In this document: positions 44,546 through 54,182 of the stretch, one piece after another | Layout of the letters: every line of letters starts with the position of its first letter | Numbering within the stretch: position 1 is the first letter of the stretch | NCBI GenBank assembly: GCA_008501765.1 | Contig: QQUE01000015.1 | Coordinates: forward strand, 186,001-250,000 | From: Calditrichota bacterium | GTDB taxonomy: Bacteria > Zhuqueibacterota > Zhuqueibacteria > Zhuqueibacterales > Geothermadaptataceae | DNA length: 64,000 nt | Reading direction: 5' to 3' | Position numbers and translations under genes: made by a program | The notes under the pieces: generated by a model | The model's input: the letters and a program-made list of their open reading frames with translations, nothing else | The model's database searches: none | Told to the model about the DNA's origin: nothing

Positions 44546-45982
44546 ATGGGTTTTACTTTGCTGGATTATGGAATCGTTCTGATCACGATGCTGGGTTCGA
44601 TTTTACTGGGATTTTATTTTTCCCGATTTCAACAATCAGCCAAAGATTATTTCCTCGGCGGCCGCGATATCCCATGGTTTGCAATTAGTTTATCAATTGT
44701 CGCGACTGAAACCAGCACGCTGACTTTTATTGGAGTTCCGGCGCTGGCTTTTGGCGGCAACATGACTTTTCTACAGCTGACAATCGGCTATCTAATCGCG
44801 CGCATACTCGTCAGCTTTTTGTTTCTGCCTGCTTACTATCGCGGCGAAATGTTTACTGCTTACACATTTATTAAAAACCGGTTTGGACGTAAAACACAAA
44901 CGGCGACAGCCTCGGTTTTTCTCGTAACCCGGCTTCTTGCTGATGGTGTTCGCCTTTTTGCAACAGCCATTCCTTTGGCGATTATCACCGGCTTTTCCTA
45001 CCCGGTCTCGATCGCAATAATTTGTGCAGTTACAATAATTTATACCTATCTCGGCGGTCTCAAAGCCGTGATCTGGCTCGATGCCATTCAATTAACAATT
45101 TATCTTTTCGGCGCCATTCTCGCACTGTTCATTATCATAGATCGCACGCCGGGCGGCCTGGAACAACTGCTGGCCATCAGCCGGGATGCCGGCAAATTAC
45201 AAATATTCGATTTCTCATTTGATTTGAGTTCGACATACACAATTTTTTCTGGCGTCATTGGAGGAATTTTCTTGTCGCTGGCATCACATGGAACCGACCA
45301 ACTGATCGTGCAAAGATTGCTTGCGTGCAAAACGCTCAAAGGCAGCCAAAAGGCGCTGATAACTTCAGGCGTAGTTGTCATGCTCCAGTTCTTCTTTTTT
45401 CTGTCGATCGGCGTATTATTGTATGCCTTTTACACACATTTTCCTGAAAAACTCGCCATCAGCAAAAATGACGAAATTTTTCCTCTGTTTATCATAAATG
45501 AATTGCCCTCAGGATTAAGCGGGCTGGTCATCGCTGCCATATTCGCTGCTGCGATGTCAACTTTGAGTTCATCGCTTAATTCACTGGCATCGTCGACGAT
45601 TATGGATTTCGTAAAGCCATATTTCAAACCCGCCTGGGATGAGGCGAAAGAGTTGTTTTATGCGCGTCTTACAACACTCGGATGGGCTGTTTTATTAATT
45701 GGCATCGCCATTCTCTCAAGCCAGTGGGGCAGTGTTTTGGAGAGTGGGCTGAAAATTGCCAGCTTTACCTATGGCGCGCTTTTGGGTACTTTTTTATTGG
45801 GATTATTCTCAAAAAAAGTGTCACAGTTTGAAGTTATTTGGGCGATGGTAATCGGGCTGCTCATCATGATATTTGTCAATGCGAGTGGTTTTCCCTGGCC
45901 GTGGTTTGTCGCCATCGGAACAACAACGACAGTTTTAAGCGGTCTACTCATTTTTCAAATCAGGTCAAAAATATTTGTTTAA
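44546..45982 (+). CDS. sodium:solute symporter (SSS family)
   Basis: 478 residues from ATG 44546 (MGFTLLDYGIVLITMLG), preceded by GGAG; the longer frame to 44429 adds 39 residues that do not look like a transporter. Around 13 membrane helices. The sodium-site region IVATETSTLTFIGVPALAFG and the family signature with SHGTDQLIVQRLLACK are typical. Members import sugars, amino acids, sialic acid or other solutes with Na+; the substrate is unknown. It is followed by rpe on the same strand (101 bases), and is divergent from mutM. Confidence 0.9.
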   Translation: MGFTLLDYGIVLITMLGSILLGFYFSRFQQSAKDYFLGGRDIPWFAISLSIVATETSTLTFIGVPALAFGGNMTFLQLTIGYLIARILVSFLFLPAYYRGEMFTAYTFIKNRFGRKTQTATASVFLVTRLLADGVRLFATAIPLAIITGFSYPVSIAIICAVTIIYTYLGGLKAVIWLDAIQLTIYLFGAILALFIIIDRTPGGLEQLLAISRDAGKLQIFDFSFDLSSTYTIFSGVIGGIFLSLASHGTDQLIVQRLLACKTLKGSQKALITSGVVVMLQFFFFLSIGVLLYAFYTHFPEKLAISKNDEIFPLFIINELPSGLSGLVIAAIFAAAMSTLSSSLNSLASSTIMDFVKPYFKPAWDEAKELFYARLTTLGWAVLLIGIAILSSQWGSVLESGLKIASFTYGALLGTFLLGLFSKKVSQFEVIWAMVIGLLIMIFVNASGFPWPWFVAIGTTTTVLSGLLIFQIRSKIFV

Positions 45983-46083
45983 AATCCGTAATTGCTGAAT
46001 ATTCTATTAATCTGGTTTATGAATAATCGAGGATAAATTCTGAAAAAATTATTATTTAATCGACTTACGAGCAGGAATTTTAA

Positions 46084-46764
46084 ATGACACCAATCCGTCG
46101 AATATACATGGCGCCATCTATTCTTTCAGCAGATTTGCTGCATCTCCAGGAGCAAGTCGAGCTCGTAGCTGAAAACGGGGCTGATTTTATTCATGTGGAT
46201 GTGATGGACGGCCATTTTGTGCCCAATTTAACCTTCGGCCATAATATGGTCAGTACCCTGAAACGCTTCGTTAAAATTCCCATTGATGCCCATCTGATGA
46301 TTTCCAATCCGGATCAATACATCGAAGCCTACGCCAACGCGGGTACAGATATTCTAACGGTGCATCAGGAAACCTGCCCGCATTTGCACCGCACCATTCA
46401 AGCCATTCACCAGCACGGAATGAAAGCGGGTGTTTCCCTAAATCCCGCAACGAATATTGCCACAATCGAAGACATAATTGCGGAAGTTGATCTTGTGTTA
46501 ATTATGACAGTCAACCCGGGTTTCGGTGGACAAAAGTTCATTCGACAATGTCTGAAAAAAATTGCCGTTGCGCGAGAGATGATCAACAGGCAAAATCGGG
46601 ATATATATTTGCAGGTGGACGGCGGTGTTAACTCCGAGACGGTGACCGAAATTATAAGTCACGGGGCAAATACATTGGTTGCGGGCAGTGCAATTTTTAA
46701 CGAACCTGACATTGTGCAAGCGATGCAAAATATTCGTTCTGCTGGCGAAAAGATGCTCCGATGA
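46084..46764 (+). CDS. rpe: ribulose-phosphate 3-epimerase
   Basis: 226 residues, a TIM-barrel enzyme of the pentose phosphate pathway that interconverts ribulose 5-phosphate and xylulose 5-phosphate. Metal and active-site motifs are present: HVDVMDGHFVPNLTFG, DAHLMI, TVNPGFGGQKF and QVDGGVNSET. AGGAA lies 7 bases before the ATG. It converges with the aminotransferase gene. Confidence 0.96.
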   Translation: MTPIRRIYMAPSILSADLLHLQEQVELVAENGADFIHVDVMDGHFVPNLTFGHNMVSTLKRFVKIPIDAHLMISNPDQYIEAYANAGTDILTVHQETCPHLHRTIQAIHQHGMKAGVSLNPATNIATIEDIIAEVDLVLIMTVNPGFGGQKFIRQCLKKIAVAREMINRQNRDIYLQVDGGVNSETVTEIISHGANTLVAGSAIFNEPDIVQAMQNIRSAGEKMLR

Positions 46765-46822
46765 CAGATTTTATTAATTCGATGTTGAGAATTTTTTAAA
46801 ATCAATAAATGAAAGCTGATGA

Positions 46823-48169
46823 TTAACCTTCCAACACGTGTTTCACTGCAGCAATTAAAATATCAAGTCCTTCGTTGAGTCCATCATCTGTAATGGTTAG
46901 GGGTGGTAGCATGCGCAAAACATGACTGTGTGAGCCCGATTTTAAAAGAATCAGCCCCTTTTCCCAACAGGCCTGTTGCACTTTTTTAGCAATCGCCGTC
47001 GCCGGCTTCAAGCTCTGTTTATCTTCGACAAATTCAACACCATTCATGGCTCCAATACCACGCACATCGGCCACTTTTTCATATTCATCGGGTAGTGATG
47101 CTAGTTTTTCACGTGTCAATTTTCCGATCTCAAGGGCGCGCTCAGGTAACTCATTTTCAATAATAAAATCTATGCTTGCGAGCGCAGCGGCACAAGCAAC
47201 CGGGTTGCCGCTATACGTACTGCCGATTCCTCCCGGCTGAACACAATCCATGATTTCGGCTTTTCCCACAACCGCGCTCAATGGCATGCCTCCAGCGATA
47301 GATTTCGCCGTGACCAAAATATCCGGTTCATACCCAAAATGTTCCATCGCGAATAATGTGCCGGTTCGCCCCCACCCGGTTTGAATTTCATCGGCGATAA
47401 TTAAAATTCCGCGTGGTTTCGCAAATTCAAAAAGGGCTTCGAGGTAAGATTTATCAAAAGGCATAATCCCGCCTTCTCCAAGTACAGGCTCGATAATAAA
47501 AGCTGCGACCTCCGATTCCGGTACCACCGTTTTTAACTGCTCAGAAATAAAATGTGCATCAAACATGGGTTTTTCAGGATATTGCGTAAATCGACTATTT
47601 GATTTATAGGGCGACGGCAAATGGTAAATTTCTGGCGCCATCGGGCCAAACCCGTCACGATAGGGAGAGGCTTTTCCCGTCAGCGTTAGCCCAAGCAAAG
47701 TCCGGCCATGAAAAGCGTGTTCAAATGCAATAATTGCACTTTTACCAGTGTAACGGCGGGCCACTTTAATGGCATTTTCATTGGCTTCCGCTCCGCTATT
47801 TACCAAATATGTTTTTTTTGGAGAATCCCCGGGCGTTAATTGATTTAATTTTTCAGTTAGCCGAATGTACGGTTCATACATCGCCATGTGAAAACAGGTA
47901 TGGGTAAACTTTTGTGCTTGCGTAGAAATAGCCTCAACTACTTTTGGATTGGAATGGCCAACGTTCATAACCCCGATGCCGGCGCCAAAATCGATGAAAA
48001 CATTTTCATCTACGTCCGTGAGCAGAAAATTATCGGCTTTTTTAATAAATACCGGGACATTCGAAATGGCACCATTGGGCATTGCTGCCATTTTTCTTTT
48101 TGATAGCGCCAGACTTGCAGGTCCGGGAACGGCAGTTTTGAGCACCGCGAATTTTTTCATCGTAATCAT
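46823..48169 (-). CDS. class III aminotransferase, GABA-transaminase-like
   Basis: 448 residues of class III PLP aminotransferases. The PLP lysine is in VTAKSIAGGMPLSAV, with DEIQTGWGRTG upstream and NSGAEANENAIK near the start. It looks most like 4-aminobutyrate aminotransferase; related activities (acetylornithine, beta-alanine, 5-aminovalerate) cannot be excluded. Two close ATGs (48169 and 48160) are possible. AAGG lies only one base before the first, so the second may be the real start. No GABA pathway gene is next to it. Confidence 0.9.
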   Translation of the reverse strand: MITMKKFAVLKTAVPGPASLALSKRKMAAMPNGAISNVPVFIKKADNFLLTDVDENVFIDFGAGIGVMNVGHSNPKVVEAISTQAQKFTHTCFHMAMYEPYIRLTEKLNQLTPGDSPKKTYLVNSGAEANENAIKVARRYTGKSAIIAFEHAFHGRTLLGLTLTGKASPYRDGFGPMAPEIYHLPSPYKSNSRFTQYPEKPMFDAHFISEQLKTVVPESEVAAFIIEPVLGEGGIMPFDKSYLEALFEFAKPRGILIIADEIQTGWGRTGTLFAMEHFGYEPDILVTAKSIAGGMPLSAVVGKAEIMDCVQPGGIGSTYSGNPVACAAALASIDFIIENELPERALEIGKLTREKLASLPDEYEKVADVRGIGAMNGVEFVEDKQSLKPATAIAKKVQQACWEKGLILLKSGSHSHVLRMLPPLTITDDGLNEGLDILIAAVKHVLEG

Positions 48170-48283
48170 ACCTTTTTAAGCTATTTTCGGGATAAAGAAG
48201 AAAACGAAGTAATTGAAAAAGTCAGTGAAAAAATCACCGATTTTAAAGACTGACGATAATAAAAATTCATGTCAATACAAATA

Positions 48284-48316
48284 AAAAAAGCCGCCTTCGT
48301 GCAAGAAAGCGGCTTT
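48284..48316 (-). terminator. rho-independent terminator after rplS
   Basis: On the minus strand, AAAGCCGC and GCGGCTTT arms with a short loop are followed by a T run. It ends the ffh-rpsP-khpA-rimM-trmD-rplS block. Confidence 0.9.
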
Positions 48317-48338
48317 AATTTCGAAAATAAAATTTTGC

Positions 48339-48680
48339 TTATTTTTTTTCAGAAATTCTGGCTGCACGGCCTTTTAGTCCACGCAGATAATACAATTTTG
48401 CTCGTCTCACTTTCCCACGACGCTCATGGTCAATTTGAGCAATATTGGGGGAATGGACAGGAAATATACGTTCAACTCCGACACCATTTGAAACCTTTCG
48501 TACAGTAAAAGTTTCATTGATTCCGGCCCCTTTTCTTTGTATAACTACACCCTTAAAAATCTGAATACGTTCTTTTTCGCCCTCAATGACTTTATAGTGA
48601 ACAGAAACTGTATCACCGGGGCTAAAATTTGGTAACTCTGTTTTTAATTGGGATGCAGTCAAGGCATCAATTTTACTCAT
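48339..48680 (-). CDS. rplS: 50S ribosomal protein L19
   Basis: 113 residues from ATG 48680 ([13 protein letters not shown]), which has GGAGGAG upstream; the longer frame adds seven residues. L19 lies at the 30S-50S interface. Typical motifs are [30 protein letters not shown] and [18 protein letters not shown]. It is the last gene of the translation block and is followed by a terminator. Confidence 0.97.
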   Translation of the reverse strand: MSKIDALTASQLKTELPNFSPGDTVSVHYKVIEGEKERIQIFKGVVIQRKGAGINETFTVRKVSNGVGVERIFPVHSPNIAQIDHERRGKVRRAKLYYLRGLKGRAARISEKK

Positions 48681-48714
48681 CAGAACTCCTCCAGAGTACA
48701 ACTATTAAATCAGT

Positions 48715-49410
48715 CTATTTCTTTTTTCTATTTTTTTCAGGATTTCGCAACCTGGTATTTTCTTCAGAACTCGTTTTTCGCCATTCACTTATTTTTTCAT
48801 GATGGCCAGAAAGTAAAACTTCGGGTACTAATAAACTACGGAAATCCTGCGGCCGCGTAAAGTATGCACAATCGAAAAGGTCCGATTGAAACGAATCGCC
48901 GGCAGCTGAATCAAAATCTCCGAGCACATTTGGCAGCAATCGAACGATCGAATCAACAAGAATCAACGCGGGCAGCTCACCACCGGTTAAAACATAATTG
49001 CCGATACAAATTTCTTCCGTTGCCAAATGCAGCCTGACCCGCTCATCAACGCCTTTGTAGTGGCCACAAATTATAATCAGTGTTTCATCTTCATTTGCAG
49101 CGATCTCATTGGCGTATTGTTGATCCAGAATTTTGCCTGTTGCGCTCGTTAAAATGATACGTGGGTCTTCGACATCAAAACGGCTGATTATATCTTCGAC
49201 AGCTCGAAAGACAGGCCCTGGTTTGAGAATCATCCCCGGCCCCCCGCCATAGGGGTAATCATCGATTGTTCGATGCTTATCGGTGGAATATTCTCTTAAA
49301 TCATGGACAAAATACTGTACCACGCCAGCTTCATGTGCCCGTTTTAATATACTCTCATTTAAAAAATTTGTAAACACACCGGGAAAAGCAGAAATTATAT
49401 GGAAATTCAT
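48715..49410 (-). CDS. trmD: tRNA (guanine-37-N1)-methyltransferase
   Basis: 231 residues, the usual length for TrmD, a SPOUT enzyme that methylates G37 next to the anticodon to prevent frameshifting. Motifs: DYPYGGGPGMILKP, ICGHYKGVDERV and YVLTGGELPALILVD with the knot. The start overlaps the rimM stop (ATGA). The lysine-rich C-terminal end is somewhat diverged. Confidence 0.97.
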   Translation of the reverse strand: MNFHIISAFPGVFTNFLNESILKRAHEAGVVQYFVHDLREYSTDKHRTIDDYPYGGGPGMILKPGPVFRAVEDIISRFDVEDPRIILTSATGKILDQQYANEIAANEDETLIIICGHYKGVDERVRLHLATEEICIGNYVLTGGELPALILVDSIVRLLPNVLGDFDSAAGDSFQSDLFDCAYFTRPQDFRSLLVPEVLLSGHHEKISEWRKTSSEENTRLRNPEKNRKKK

Positions 49411-49946
49411 TTTTCCTCGGGCAACAATCCAGCAACTGGATTTATAATCATTTTGCCGGCAGCAATATCAATCTTTTTTATAAACTCTGCAACGGCCGGT
49501 ATCATCACTTCAGAAGATTTATACTGCATTACATAAATATCGTGCGCTGGATACGGCAGTACACGAACGATTTTACCGAGAGGTTCGTCTGTTGTATCGA
49601 CCACAGCCAGCCCCTCAAGTTCGAAGAAATAATGCGAGCCATCTTTTAATGGTAAACACTCACTCTGATCAATTATGAGTTCACAATCACGTAGAGTCTC
49701 GGCCTCGTTGCGATCATTGATACCCGAAAATTTGATAAAAATTCCTGCAGTTTGAATATTCAAATGCTCGATTGCCGTTAGAGCAATTTTGCCGGTACGG
49801 GGGTTTCGTACTCTCACTTTCTCAAGCAGTCGATACCGTTCCGGTGCATCCGTTGTGGCAAGAATTTTTACAATACCCTGAACACCGTGTGGCTTTAATA
49901 TTTTTCCAATTGTGACCAAGGAATCAGCAAGACTCATGTTTTGCAT
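49407..49946 (-). CDS. rimM: 16S rRNA processing protein RimM
   Basis: 179 residues. It helps 30S assembly around the 3' domain and binds S19. The N-terminal barrel has TIGKILKPHGVQGIVKI, and the PRC-barrel part includes HDIYVMQYKSSEVMIPAV. The usual neighbour trmD follows with a 4-base overlap. The start could be ATG 49946 or ATG 49937. Confidence 0.95.
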   Translation of the reverse strand: MQNMSLADSLVTIGKILKPHGVQGIVKILATTDAPERYRLLEKVRVRNPRTGKIALTAIEHLNIQTAGIFIKFSGINDRNEAETLRDCELIIDQSECLPLKDGSHYFFELEGLAVVDTTDEPLGKIVRVLPYPAHDIYVMQYKSSEVMIPAVAEFIKKIDIAAGKMIINPVAGLLPEEK

Positions 49947-50021
49947 TTAATAACAAACTATTATTATTTCACACCGCCGTGCTGGAAACAAGTGATTAAA
50001 CGTGATATCAGAATAAAGTAA

Positions 50022-50252
50022 TTATTCCAGGATTTCAAGGACAGCACGTTTTCCGGTTTTCGCGGAGGCAGCTGCTAAAAGCGTCCGTATGGATTTTGCA
50101 GTTTGCCCGCGTTTACCAATCACCTTTCCCATATCCCCCTGCCCGACGCGTAGTTCATAAACAACTGTGCGTTCACCATCAATTTCATTAACGAGTACGG
50201 CTTCAGGATTGTCGACAAGGTGCTTCACGATAAACAGAAGAAATTCCTTCAT
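50022..50252 (-). CDS. khpA: KH-domain RNA-binding protein
   Basis: 76 residues, a single KH domain with the GxxG-type loop in MGKVIGKRGQTAKSIRTLL. KhpA is an RNA chaperone that in other bacteria pairs with KhpB/Jag and affects cell length and sRNA use. It lies between rpsP and rimM, its normal place. AAAGGTGG precedes the ATG. Confidence 0.93.
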   Translation of the reverse strand: MKEFLLFIVKHLVDNPEAVLVNEIDGERTVVYELRVGQGDMGKVIGKRGQTAKSIRTLLAAASAKTGKRAVLEILE

Positions 50253-50391
50253 AGTCTACCACCTTTGTTAAACCAGTTCCGATTAAGTGGTTATTTTAAA
50301 ACAGCTGAATGATCCTAAGTTCAATTCCATTGCTGATTCAATAGCACTGGTGCGTGAAGCTCTACATTTATTTCCACAAAGCAAAAAAAGA

Positions 50392-50994
50392 TTATTCCGC
50401 AGATTTCTCTGCAGGCTTTTTATCAGGTTTGGGCTCATCGCTCACTTCAGACTCCGCTTCAACAACTGGTTCTTCAGCAGCCGGTTTTTCTGCAACCGGT
50501 TCTTCAGGAGCAGTTTCAGCCACTTCAACTTCGGCTTTAGCAGATTCTTCGGCTTTGGCCTGAGCCTCAGCTTTGGCCTCGGCTTTTTCTTCAGCAGCTT
50601 CTTTTTCGGCTGCTTTGTTAGCTTCAGCTTTTGCCTTTTGTGCTTCTCCAGCATCCAATCGCTTCTGGCGATCTTCCTGCAATAGAGTCCATTTTTTTAC
50701 TTCTTCTTCAATTTCAGCTTCACTTTTACCGCGTTTGATTAGATCAAATCGCAACATGACACCTGTTCTTCGTAACAATGTACGAACTGTATCCGAGGGC
50801 TGAGCTCCAACACCCAACCAATGAAGTGCCCGTTCTGCGTTGAGAGTCAACTCTGTCGGATCCTTAATTGGATTATAAGTACCTAAATTTTCGAGGTATT
50901 TTCCATCACGTTTTACACGTGAATCTATCGCAACTATTCTATAAAATGGTTGCTTCTTTTTCCCCATTCTGCGTAGGCGCAAACGAACTGCCAA
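50392..50994 (-). CDS. rpsP: 30S ribosomal protein S16 with long acidic tail
   Basis: 200 residues. The first ~85 are normal S16 (MAVRLRLRRMGKKKQPFYRI ... LGTYNPI ... TVRTLLRRTG). The next ~115 form an Ala/Glu/Lys-rich low-complexity extension (AKAEANKAAEKEAAEEKAEA and similar) ending in acidic-Pro repeats. S16 is usually 80-100 residues long. The start codon is TTG at 50994, with GGAGG 7 bases upstream. It follows ffh in the block. Confidence 0.95.
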   Translation of the reverse strand: MAVRLRLRRMGKKKQPFYRIVAIDSRVKRDGKYLENLGTYNPIKDPTELTLNAERALHWLGVGAQPSDTVRTLLRRTGVMLRFDLIKRGKSEAEIEEEVKKWTLLQEDRQKRLDAGEAQKAKAEANKAAEKEAAEEKAEAKAEAQAKAEESAKAEVEVAETAPEEPVAEKPAAEEPVVEAESEVSDEPKPDKKPAEKSAE

Positions 50995-51023
50995 GTTAAA
51001 TCCTCCAATTTCAATTAAATAAT

Positions 51024-52346
51024 TTAGAATGGAAATTGCATGTTATTACCGCGCATGCCTTTTTTATTAAATTTTTTCATCATTTTTTGCATCGTAAAAA
51101 ATTGTTTCAGCAGCCGGTTAATCTCCTGCACAGTTGTGCCACTGCCCTTCGCAATTCTCAGCCTTCTGCTGCCATTGATGATCTGTGGCCGCTGCTTTTC
51201 TTCCGCAGTCATCGAACAAATTATGGCTTCAATTCCTACAAGAGCGCCATCATCAACCGGAGAATCTTTTAAAGCTTTTGAATTCAGTCCCGGAATCATT
51301 CCAACAATCTGGCTTAACGGGCCCATTTTTTTTATTTGCTGCAACTGATCATGAAAATCCTCAAAGGTAAATTCTGCCCGTCGCAGTTTTTTCTCGAGAC
51401 TTTTGGCTTTTTTAAGATCGACAACATCCTGGGCTTTTTCAACGAGAGAGACAATATCTCCCATTCCAAGAATTCTTGAAGCCATGCGGTCCGGATGAAA
51501 CGACTCCAAAGCTTCGAGTTTCTCACCGGTACCGATAAATTTTATCGACTTCCCTGTAACCGATTTTATGGAGAGCGCTGCTCCACCGCGGGCATCGCCG
51601 TCCATTTTTGTTAAAACGATGCCGGAAAAATCAATTCGATCAAGGAATGTATTTGCCGTATTCACAGCGTCCTGGCCGGTCATTCCATCCGCAACAAACA
51701 AAATATCATGCGGTTTTACTTCGGTCTTTATCTGCACCAGCTCATTCATCAATGCATCATCGATATGAAGCCGGCCTGCTGTATCTAAAATTAGCGTATC
51801 ATACCCCTCCTGCCGGGCCAATTTAAAGCCATTTTTGCAGACCTGAACAGGATTGGACTGTAAATCTGAATAAGACTTGACATCAATCTCCTCTCCGACG
51901 ATTCGAAGCTGTTCAACTGCGGCTGGCCGCTGCAAATCTGCGCCGACCAGTAGAGGAGATTTCCCCTGTTTTTTTAAATGATAGGCTAATTTACCACAAA
52001 AAGTCGTTTTCCCCGCGCCCTGCAACCCTATTACCATAATAATAGCAGGTGGGATATTCACAGTTTTCAGGGGGGCATTCACTCCACCCATCAAGCGCGT
52101 CAGTTCATCATTGACAATCTTGATTATCTGCTGAGCGGGGGTAATGCTCTGGACAATATTGGCACCAAGGGCTCGTTGCGTTATTTCGACAATGAGTTGT
52201 TTGGCGACTTTATAATTGACATCAGCTTCCAAAAGAGCACGACGGACATCCCGCATCGTTTCATCAAGATGTTTTTCCGTTACTTTTCCATGGCCTTTTA
52301 GCTTCTGGAAGATTCCTTCAAATTTATCAGACAGTTCTTGAAACAT
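51024..52346 (-). CDS. ffh: signal recognition particle protein Ffh
   Basis: 440 residues from ATG 52346 (MFQELSDKFEGIFQKLKG). GTPase that, with SRP RNA and FtsY, brings nascent membrane proteins to the translocon. The P-loop is GLQGAGKTTFCGKLA, G3 is DTAGRLHID and G4 is TKMDGDARGG. The C-terminal M domain is methionine-rich (MQKMMKKFNKKGMRG). The longer frame to 52454 runs through a hairpin and is not coding. No SRP RNA was seen in the window. First gene of the translation block. Confidence 0.96.
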   Translation of the reverse strand: MFQELSDKFEGIFQKLKGHGKVTEKHLDETMRDVRRALLEADVNYKVAKQLIVEITQRALGANIVQSITPAQQIIKIVNDELTRLMGGVNAPLKTVNIPPAIIMVIGLQGAGKTTFCGKLAYHLKKQGKSPLLVGADLQRPAAVEQLRIVGEEIDVKSYSDLQSNPVQVCKNGFKLARQEGYDTLILDTAGRLHIDDALMNELVQIKTEVKPHDILFVADGMTGQDAVNTANTFLDRIDFSGIVLTKMDGDARGGAALSIKSVTGKSIKFIGTGEKLEALESFHPDRMASRILGMGDIVSLVEKAQDVVDLKKAKSLEKKLRRAEFTFEDFHDQLQQIKKMGPLSQIVGMIPGLNSKALKDSPVDDGALVGIEAIICSMTAEEKQRPQIINGSRRLRIAKGSGTTVQEINRLLKQFFTMQKMMKKFNKKGMRGNNMQFPF

Positions 52347-52357
52347 TTTTAAGCCAA

Positions 52358-52387
52358 ATAATAAAAAATCACAGAATAATCTGTGAT
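52358..52387 (-). promoter_or_regulatory. terminator-like hairpin in the ffh leader
   Basis: On the minus strand, ATCACAGA and TCTGTGAT form an 8-bp stem with a 4-base loop, followed by TTTTTTATTATTT, about 12-20 bases before the ffh start. It could be an attenuator for the translation block or the end of an upstream transcript; the stem is GC-poor. Confidence 0.45.
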
Positions 52388-52702
52388 AAACTATTTTCTC
52401 CCAAAGAAAGAAAATAAACGGGTAGAAAATAATGAATTCCAGATGGATATGCAAGTAATTTAATTGGCTGCTTTATAACATCCGATTCGATCTAAACAAA
52501 GCTGTTTTTATTTCATTTAACAAAACCAAAAAGTGATGCAAAAACTCATACAGATTGCCATTGTGAATCGGGCTTGAAATTATGTGCATACCAATTTTTC
52601 AGTCAAAACAAGAAACGTCGAAGATAAAACAAAAAAACTATACTTGCAATAAGTTTAGTTATAATCTGACAATCTGTTGAAAAACTTAAGCATATCATTC
52701 AG
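52388..52702. other. 315-bp spacer upstream of ffh
   Basis: AT-rich region between the end of the protease gene and the ffh leader hairpin. No ORF or repeat seen. It should hold the promoter of the ffh-to-rplS block. Confidence 0.45.
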
Positions 52703-53749
52703 TTAATCGAGCAGGTTTTCAAATCCTTTGGAGAGGACGAATCCTTTTTTTCGAAGGTCGGGCATTGCTTCCGTGAGAAAACGGGTAATAAATCGCATAT
52801 CGACGGCATACATGCGGGCTGCACCAAAAACCGGAACTTCCTCGACTTGCAACCGGCCAATATCGGCGGGCAATAATTTGGTCGCGAACTGCAAGGTTGA
52901 GTCTGGCGCAACATGAAACACCCGCTTTCCGGGAATTGAACGGCCAATACCTGCAAAGGACAAACCTCCAGTTGCATCAAATAAAAAGACTGGCCCGCCT
53001 GAATAACCAAATGTACCATTTATATCAAGGCTAAAATTTCCCGGATAGGGAGCTGCTGATGTAAGCCCCATCGCAACCTGAAGAATTTCTGAGGGATATC
53101 CTGCTATTACTGCCAACGATCCCCAGACATTTTCCATATTTTGGATGACACCGCCTTTAAAAACCTTACCGATATTTCCCCGGCGATTGACGGAAATGAG
53201 TGCAAGGTCAGCTCGTGCATCTCCGGCAAGCACACGTGCTGTTTTCACCACTGAAAGGCGTTGCCCACGTGCGGCAAAACGGATTCGTTTTAAAAACGCA
53301 CGCATTCGCGGTACATCCGTATTTTTACCTTCTTCTTTAATATAATTAATCAGGGTGTCAGCATGGTTTACAATATGGCGACTCGTTAAAATAAGATACT
53401 CCGTATCTGTAGCACCGATGATCATTCCACCCCCATAAGCGCGAAAATTTTTCTTATCATAAAATATACCATTTTCAGATTTCAACTGATAGTGTGTAGG
53501 GCTGGATTCATCGGCGATATGTTTTCCGGAAGAAAGATTGTAGAAATAATGCTCGACGTCATACTCCATTAAACAGAAAACTTCAACAACAGATGGGATG
53601 AACGCTGTGATTGCGTTGGACAAATCATTCGAATAAATTAAATGTCCCCGTGACGCCGATGTATCGGTGTTCAGTTGATTATTCGAATTAAATCCACTGC
53701 ACGAGCAAATAAACAGGCCGGAAACAAACAAAATCAGTTTGTGCTTCAT
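52703..53749 (-). CDS. trypsin-like serine protease lipoprotein
   Basis: 348 residues. Signal with lipobox-like cysteine (GLFICSCSG). The chymotrypsin-fold triad can be placed: His in LILTSRHIVNHADT, Asp in ARADLALISV and Ser in GTFGYSGGPVFLF. GYSGGP replaces the more common GNSGGP. There is no PDZ domain, so it is not a standard DegP/HtrA. It is probably a lipid-anchored envelope protease; its targets are unknown. AAGGTGG precedes the ATG. It is monocistronic. Confidence 0.78.
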   Translation of the reverse strand: MKHKLILFVSGLFICSCSGFNSNNQLNTDTSASRGHLIYSNDLSNAITAFIPSVVEVFCLMEYDVEHYFYNLSSGKHIADESSPTHYQLKSENGIFYDKKNFRAYGGGMIIGATDTEYLILTSRHIVNHADTLINYIKEEGKNTDVPRMRAFLKRIRFAARGQRLSVVKTARVLAGDARADLALISVNRRGNIGKVFKGGVIQNMENVWGSLAVIAGYPSEILQVAMGLTSAAPYPGNFSLDINGTFGYSGGPVFLFDATGGLSFAGIGRSIPGKRVFHVAPDSTLQFATKLLPADIGRLQVEEVPVFGAARMYAVDMRFITRFLTEAMPDLRKKGFVLSKGFENLLD

Positions 53750-54182
53750 TAATCCACCTTAAGTTCTGAAAATCAAATTAAAATTTATTCAATAGAGAAG
53801 TCATTTAAGAATCTTCGTTACCTATCTGCTGATTTATGCAGATATAATTTATCTATTACGCCGTTGTGCAAAATAGAATACTCATACAAAATATCAGGAG
53901 ATTTGTATGTGCATCATCCCGGTTTTCACAGTGTGAAATACTGGGATATCCTAATATTTAGCTCAGATTCAGCGAGACTCCGGTTTTGCAAAAAACGCAA
54001 ACCAGGGTGACAAATGAGGCTGATCAGAAAGATAATTTGTGAAAATATTTCCTTTTACACAACGGGTTCTATTAAATTCAACCTGCAACTTTTAGGACGG
54101 AAAATTGAAAGAAATGTTAAATTGAACACCCTAAATAATATTCAACTTTATGGTGGAAAGCAAGTAAAGGTGGCCGAACTAC
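53750..54182. other. spacer between giant gene terminator and protease gene
   Basis: About 430 bases. It contains a weak hairpin near 53918-53950 (ATCCC/GGGAT with an inner TTTCAC/GTGAAA pair) and no recognised gene. A 79-codon frame (54014-54253) has a weak start and runs through the terminator, so it is not called. Confidence 0.45.
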
